Below, in pieces: positions 4,987 to 6,949 of a DNA stretch of 6,949 nt (position 1 is the stretch's first letter; every line of letters starts with the position of its first letter). A program made the translations under genes and the position numbers. Location: the NCBI GenBank assembly GCA_030691665.1, contig JAUYDU010000299.1, positions 1 to 6,949 of the forward strand, given 5' to 3'. This stretch comes from Chloroflexota bacterium. Its GTDB lineage: Bacteria > Chloroflexota > Dehalococcoidia > SM23-28-2. Below the pieces are notes generated by a model. It was not told the DNA's origin, did no database searches, and saw only the letters and a program-made list of their open reading frames with translations.

Positions 4987-5778
4987 ATGAAGACTGTTCT
5001 GACCATCGCTGGCTCCGATTCCAGCGGCGGCGCTGGCATCCAGGCCGACCTGAAGACCTTCGCCGCTCTGGGCGTTTACGGCACCTGCGCCATCACCGCC
5101 GTCACCGCCCAGGACAGCCAGGGCGTGCACGCCATCCACGAGCTGCCGCCGGAGCTGGTGGCCGCCCAGATCGATGCCGTGGTCAGAGACATCGGCGTCG
5201 ATGCCGTCAAGACAGGGATGCTGGCCAGCGCCGACATCGTCCGAACGGTGGCGGCGAAGGTGCGGGAGCATCGCCTGCCCAACCTGGTGGTCGACCCCGT
5301 GCTGGCGGCCAAGAGCGGCCATCGCCTATTGAGCGAGGACGGCCTGGCGGCCCTGAAGGGGGAGCTGCTGCCCCTGTGCGCCGTGGCCACGCCCAACATC
5401 CCCGAGGCGGAGGCGCTGGTGGGTCGCCCCCTGCGAACGGATGACGACCTGGAGCGGGCCGCGCGGGAGATCGCCGACCTGGGAGCGAAGGCGGTGGTGA
5501 TCACCGGCGGCCACGGCTCGGGGCCTGAGGCGGTGGACCTGCTCTACGATGGCCGCGAGTTCCGGCGCTTCTCGACGCCGCGGCTGACGACGCGCCATGG
5601 GCGGGGCAGCGGCTGCACCTTCGCTTCGGCCATCGCCGCCGGCCTGGCCCGGGGGCTCAGCGTCGAGCAGGCGGTGGCGCAGGCCAAGGAGTATGTGACG
5701 GCCGCCCTGGAGCGCGCCTTCGCCGTCGGGAAGGGGCCGGGGCCGCTGCACCACTTCTATAGATGGTGGAAAGGGTAG
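4987..5778 (+). CDS. thiD: Hydroxymethylpyrimidine/phosphomethylpyrimidine kinase
   Basis: Cytoplasmic thiamine-pathway enzyme (263 aa, typical) of the ribokinase/PfkB-like superfamily. It phosphorylates HMP to HMP-P and then HMP-PP, the pyrimidine half joined to the thiazole by ThiE. Motifs: the N-terminal TIAGSDSSGGAGIQADLKTF (6-25), which binds substrate; GMLAS (77-81); VVDPVLAAKSGHRLL (101-115); TPNIPEAEAL (135-144); VVITGGHG (170-177); and the anion-hole and catalytic GSGC (207-210, Cys210) followed by TFASAIAAGLARG. The C-terminus GPLHHFYRWW is of the usual ThiD type. The open frame reaches back to a TTG at 4963, but ATG 4987 starts the protein at the family's usual first residues and has GAGGGG just upstream. 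It is divergent from yjbQ, 1.1 kb upstream of a TPP riboswitch, and not fused to ThiE or ThiM. Confidence 0.96.
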   Translation: MKTVLTIAGSDSSGGAGIQADLKTFAALGVYGTCAITAVTAQDSQGVHAIHELPPELVAAQIDAVVRDIGVDAVKTGMLASADIVRTVAAKVREHRLPNLVVDPVLAAKSGHRLLSEDGLAALKGELLPLCAVATPNIPEAEALVGRPLRTDDDLERAAREIADLGAKAVVITGGHGSGPEAVDLLYDGREFRRFSTPRLTTRHGRGSGCTFASAIAAGLARGLSVEQAVAQAKEYVTAALERAFAVGKGPGPLHHFYRWWKG

Positions 5779-5852
5779 GGCCGGCGCCGCATGCCCTTGG
5801 CTTGGCGCTGCCTGCAACCGCCATCCGGATTGCGGGTGATCCCCTACGACGC

Positions 5853-5882
5853 ATGGCAGGGTTACAGCAGCCATGTTATGAT
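5853..5882 (+). promoter_or_regulatory. Candidate extended -10 promoter upstream of the small-gene pair
   Basis: TGT-TATGAT (5874-5882) is a good extended -10, with ATGGCA (5853-5858) as a partial -35 at 18 bp. It lies 75 bp after the thiD stop and about 130 bp before the small gene at 6017. GTTAAC follows at 5883-5888, a short palindrome where an autorepressor could bind; that is speculative. Confidence 0.4.
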
Positions 5883-5939
5883 GTTAACAGAACGCGGCCT
5901 TCTCGCGTCATATTGGTATGGAGAGGGGGCGTCCGGGGG

Positions 5940-5969
5940 TTGATAAAGGCAGGGATCGCGTGGTAAAGT
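5940..5969 (+). promoter_or_regulatory. Second candidate promoter upstream of the small-gene pair
   Basis: TTGATA (5940-5945) and TGG-TAAAGT (5961-5969) are separated by 18 bp. The start site would be near 5976, about 40 nt before the ATG at 6017. This fits the chosen start better than the 105-aa extension that begins at 5918. Confidence 0.35.
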
Positions 5970-6016
5970 CACTCCGTTCTGCTAAGTCAGTTCAAGCCAG
6001 GACTAGGGGTTCCAAG

Positions 6017-6235
6017 ATGGCTACCATATCTACGGTAGCGGGGCGGGCAACAGAGGCGGATGTGCCGGCTGTTGTAGAGCTGACCGAGGACCAGTTGCAT
6101 GCGCTGATCGATCGGGAGGCCAGGAAACGGCTGGGCATGAGCGGACGCGAGTTCGAGAAGCGCTTTAGGCAGGGCAAATTGCCGGCCAAGGTAGCCGCGC
6201 TCGAGATCGGAATGCTGCTCAAACCTCGGCAGTGA
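6017..6235 (+). CDS. Small hypothetical protein, possible antitoxin
   Basis: A 72-aa soluble, charged protein. After a short variable N-terminus it has ELTEDQLHALIDREARKRLGMSG then REFEKRFRQGKLP (about 21-56), a helical arrangement. A similar R-x-LGMSG-x-EF pattern is familiar from small hypothetical proteins often encoded near toxin-like genes; this is recalled, not searched. ATG 6017 was chosen over ATG 5918 because AGGGG (6005-6009) stands 7 nt upstream, the conserved part starts soon after, and the longer N-terminus is Arg/Lys/Gly-rich with no family look. The next gene begins 82 bp downstream on the same strand. That size and order (small charged protein first, then a 157-aa TumE-like protein) suggest an antitoxin, but no DNA-binding fold is proven. 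Confidence 0.6.
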   Translation: MATISTVAGRATEADVPAVVELTEDQLHALIDREARKRLGMSGREFEKRFRQGKLPAKVAALEIGMLLKPRQ

Positions 6236-6317
6236 GGGTTGCACTGCGTACAATCTGCTGTACCGGTACGTCGATCACCTAAATCGCCTCTTCAACAAAA
6301 CCATCTCCGGGAGTCGC

Positions 6318-6791
6318 TTGACGGCGTTTTCAGTAGTGGGGGGCGGAGGATTCTATGCCATAGCGCGCTACGAGCGCGAGAAGCTGCTGCCCCTCGAGCT
6401 ACTTGATGGCACCTGGCTTCACTTCCGGCAACGCGTCCTCATCATCGAAGATAGGCTCGAGCTCAATAGTTACTCCTATGCCCACTCAGTCTCGCCGGAT
6501 CCTGACGATGAGGGCGCGAAGGTTTTCATGTACCACTACAGCAGGGATCGATCCGCCAACCCCGATAGACCACAGGCACACCTCCACGTGAACGCGTCAC
6601 ACAACGGGCAGGCACTTAAGAGATTTCATTTTCCGACGATGAGGATCACCGTTCAGCACCTTGTGGCGTTCCTCGTGATCGAGCATCGCGTCAAGTGCCG
6701 CCTCCTGCGGGATGAGCTGCGCGGGGTGCTACGCGACTCGTTTCAGGAGTCTGGCAAGGTGGTCGGTCTGCCGCCCGTCGAATTCCCCTGA
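6318..6791 (+). CDS. TumE/DUF6516-like protein, possible toxin of a toxin-antitoxin pair
   Basis: A 157-aa protein resembling the TumE/DUF6516 toxin-like family, by pattern only. The pattern is a strand-rich start (LDGTWLHFRQRVLIIEDRLEL, split here at about 29-49), YSY (52-54), VFMYHYSRD (69-77), AHLHVNAS (87-94), then FHFPTMRITVQHLVAFLVIEH (about 103-123). Aromatic-Tyr and His-x-His-Val motifs followed by a helix are the family's hallmarks. The likely start is TTG at 6318 with GGGAG (6309-6313) 4 nt before; GTG at 6336 is an alternative. There is no ATG near the 5' end, and the frame stays open upstream into the preceding gene, so the N-terminus is uncertain. It lies 82 bp after the small protein gene. 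Toxin activity is inferred from family and arrangement. A cargo gene of unrelated function is possible. Confidence 0.55.
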   Translation: MTAFSVVGGGGFYAIARYEREKLLPLELLDGTWLHFRQRVLIIEDRLELNSYSYAHSVSPDPDDEGAKVFMYHYSRDRSANPDRPQAHLHVNASHNGQALKRFHFPTMRITVQHLVAFLVIEHRVKCRLLRDELRGVLRDSFQESGKVVGLPPVEFP

Positions 6792-6856
6792 GGATGCCTG
6801 GGGTTCACCTATCCGCTTTCCGCACCCGTTGTGAGCTCGCTCCCTCGCCAGCGCGA

Positions 6857-6885
6857 TTGACATTTCTACTCGCCGCTGCTAAGTT
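6857..6885 (+). promoter_or_regulatory. Strong promoter ahead of the TPP riboswitch
   Basis: A perfect TTGACA (6857-6862) is followed by a 17-bp spacer and TGC-TAAGTT, an extended -10 (6877-6885). Transcription would start around 6892, roughly 20 nt before the aptamer's first conserved bases. The 65 bp between the toxin-like gene and the -35 show no gene and no clear terminator. Confidence 0.7.
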
Positions 6886-6910
6886 GGTAGTAGACAACTG
6901 AATAGCACCG

Positions 6911-6949
6911 TACGGGAGCTCGGGACAAGCCGGGCTGAGAGGCCCCGAT
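6911..6949 (+). promoter_or_regulatory. TPP riboswitch (thi box), 5' part, cut by window end
   Basis: The sequence matches the first half of the thiamine pyrophosphate aptamer. GGGAGC (6914-6919) stands for the conserved GGGGUGC. GCTCGG (6918-6923) pairs with CCGGGC (6930-6935, one G:U) around GACAAG as the P3 stem. The invariant CTGAGA follows at 6935-6940. The second half (ACCC, then CTGATCTGGATAATGCCAGCG-like) would lie right of the window. TPP binding normally turns expression off, so the next gene is expected to be for thiamine synthesis or uptake, such as thiC or a transporter. Confidence 0.85.

Noticed and set aside
4683..5444. Plus-strand open frame (253 aa) from yjbQ across the gap into thiD
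   Set aside because: It crosses both REP-like hairpins and overlaps thiD in another frame, becoming Arg/Gly-rich. The AGGAGGG and ATG at 4895-4919 are about 15 nt apart, too far for a good start.
5763..5966. 67-aa open frame overlapping the thiD end
   Set aside because: No ribosome site, no motif, and it crosses a candidate promoter; likely chance.

Overview
The window is 6.9 kb of visibly G+C-rich bacterial DNA. Shine-Dalgarno sequences are clear and some starts are GTG or TTG. The gene mix is an ECF sigma factor, a CaiB/BaiF-type CoA transferase, an FadE-like acyl-CoA dehydrogenase, a sirtuin, YjbQ and ThiD, among clustered palindromic repeats. This would fit an environmental Chloroflexota-like genome. 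That placement is a guess from gene flavour, because no marker gene is present.

Layout: 1-133 is a non-coding leader. A sigma-70 family (ECF) factor runs rightward (134-694). Four genes then run leftward, transcribed from about 4750 towards 691, in the order YjbQ (4722-4279), Sir2 deacylase (4242-3454), acyl-CoA dehydrogenase (3365-2184) and family III CoA transferase (1944-691). The sigma factor and CoA transferase converge and share one CTAG tetranucleotide as both stop codons. The 239-bp gap between dehydrogenase and CoA transferase (1945-2183) holds heptamer arrays in opposite orientations around a block of three hairpins. The 88-bp gap between Sir2 and dehydrogenase holds a perfect 20-bp palindrome. 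Divergent from YjbQ, thiD (4987-5778) runs rightward. The 264-bp divergent gap carries two inverted copies of the REP-like hairpin also seen at 2049. After thiD come a possible two-gene toxin-antitoxin module (6017-6235 and 6318-6791) and then a consensus-like promoter followed by the first 39 bases of a TPP riboswitch, cut by the window end.

Two themes stand out. The first is thiamine: YjbQ (a family with secondary thiamine-phosphate synthase activity), ThiD (HMP/HMP-P kinase) and a TPP riboswitch that should control the next gene to the right. The second is acyl-CoA metabolism: the dehydrogenase and CoA transferase, with a sirtuin deacylase upstream that could act on acylated enzymes. The repeats are the most unusual sequence content. 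Three hairpins share the same 8-bp stem/4-nt loop plan and flanks, with a compensatory base-pair change, which suggests a mobile or REP-type element related to IS200/IS605 ends. No complete insertion sequence, tRNA, rRNA or CRISPR array was seen.
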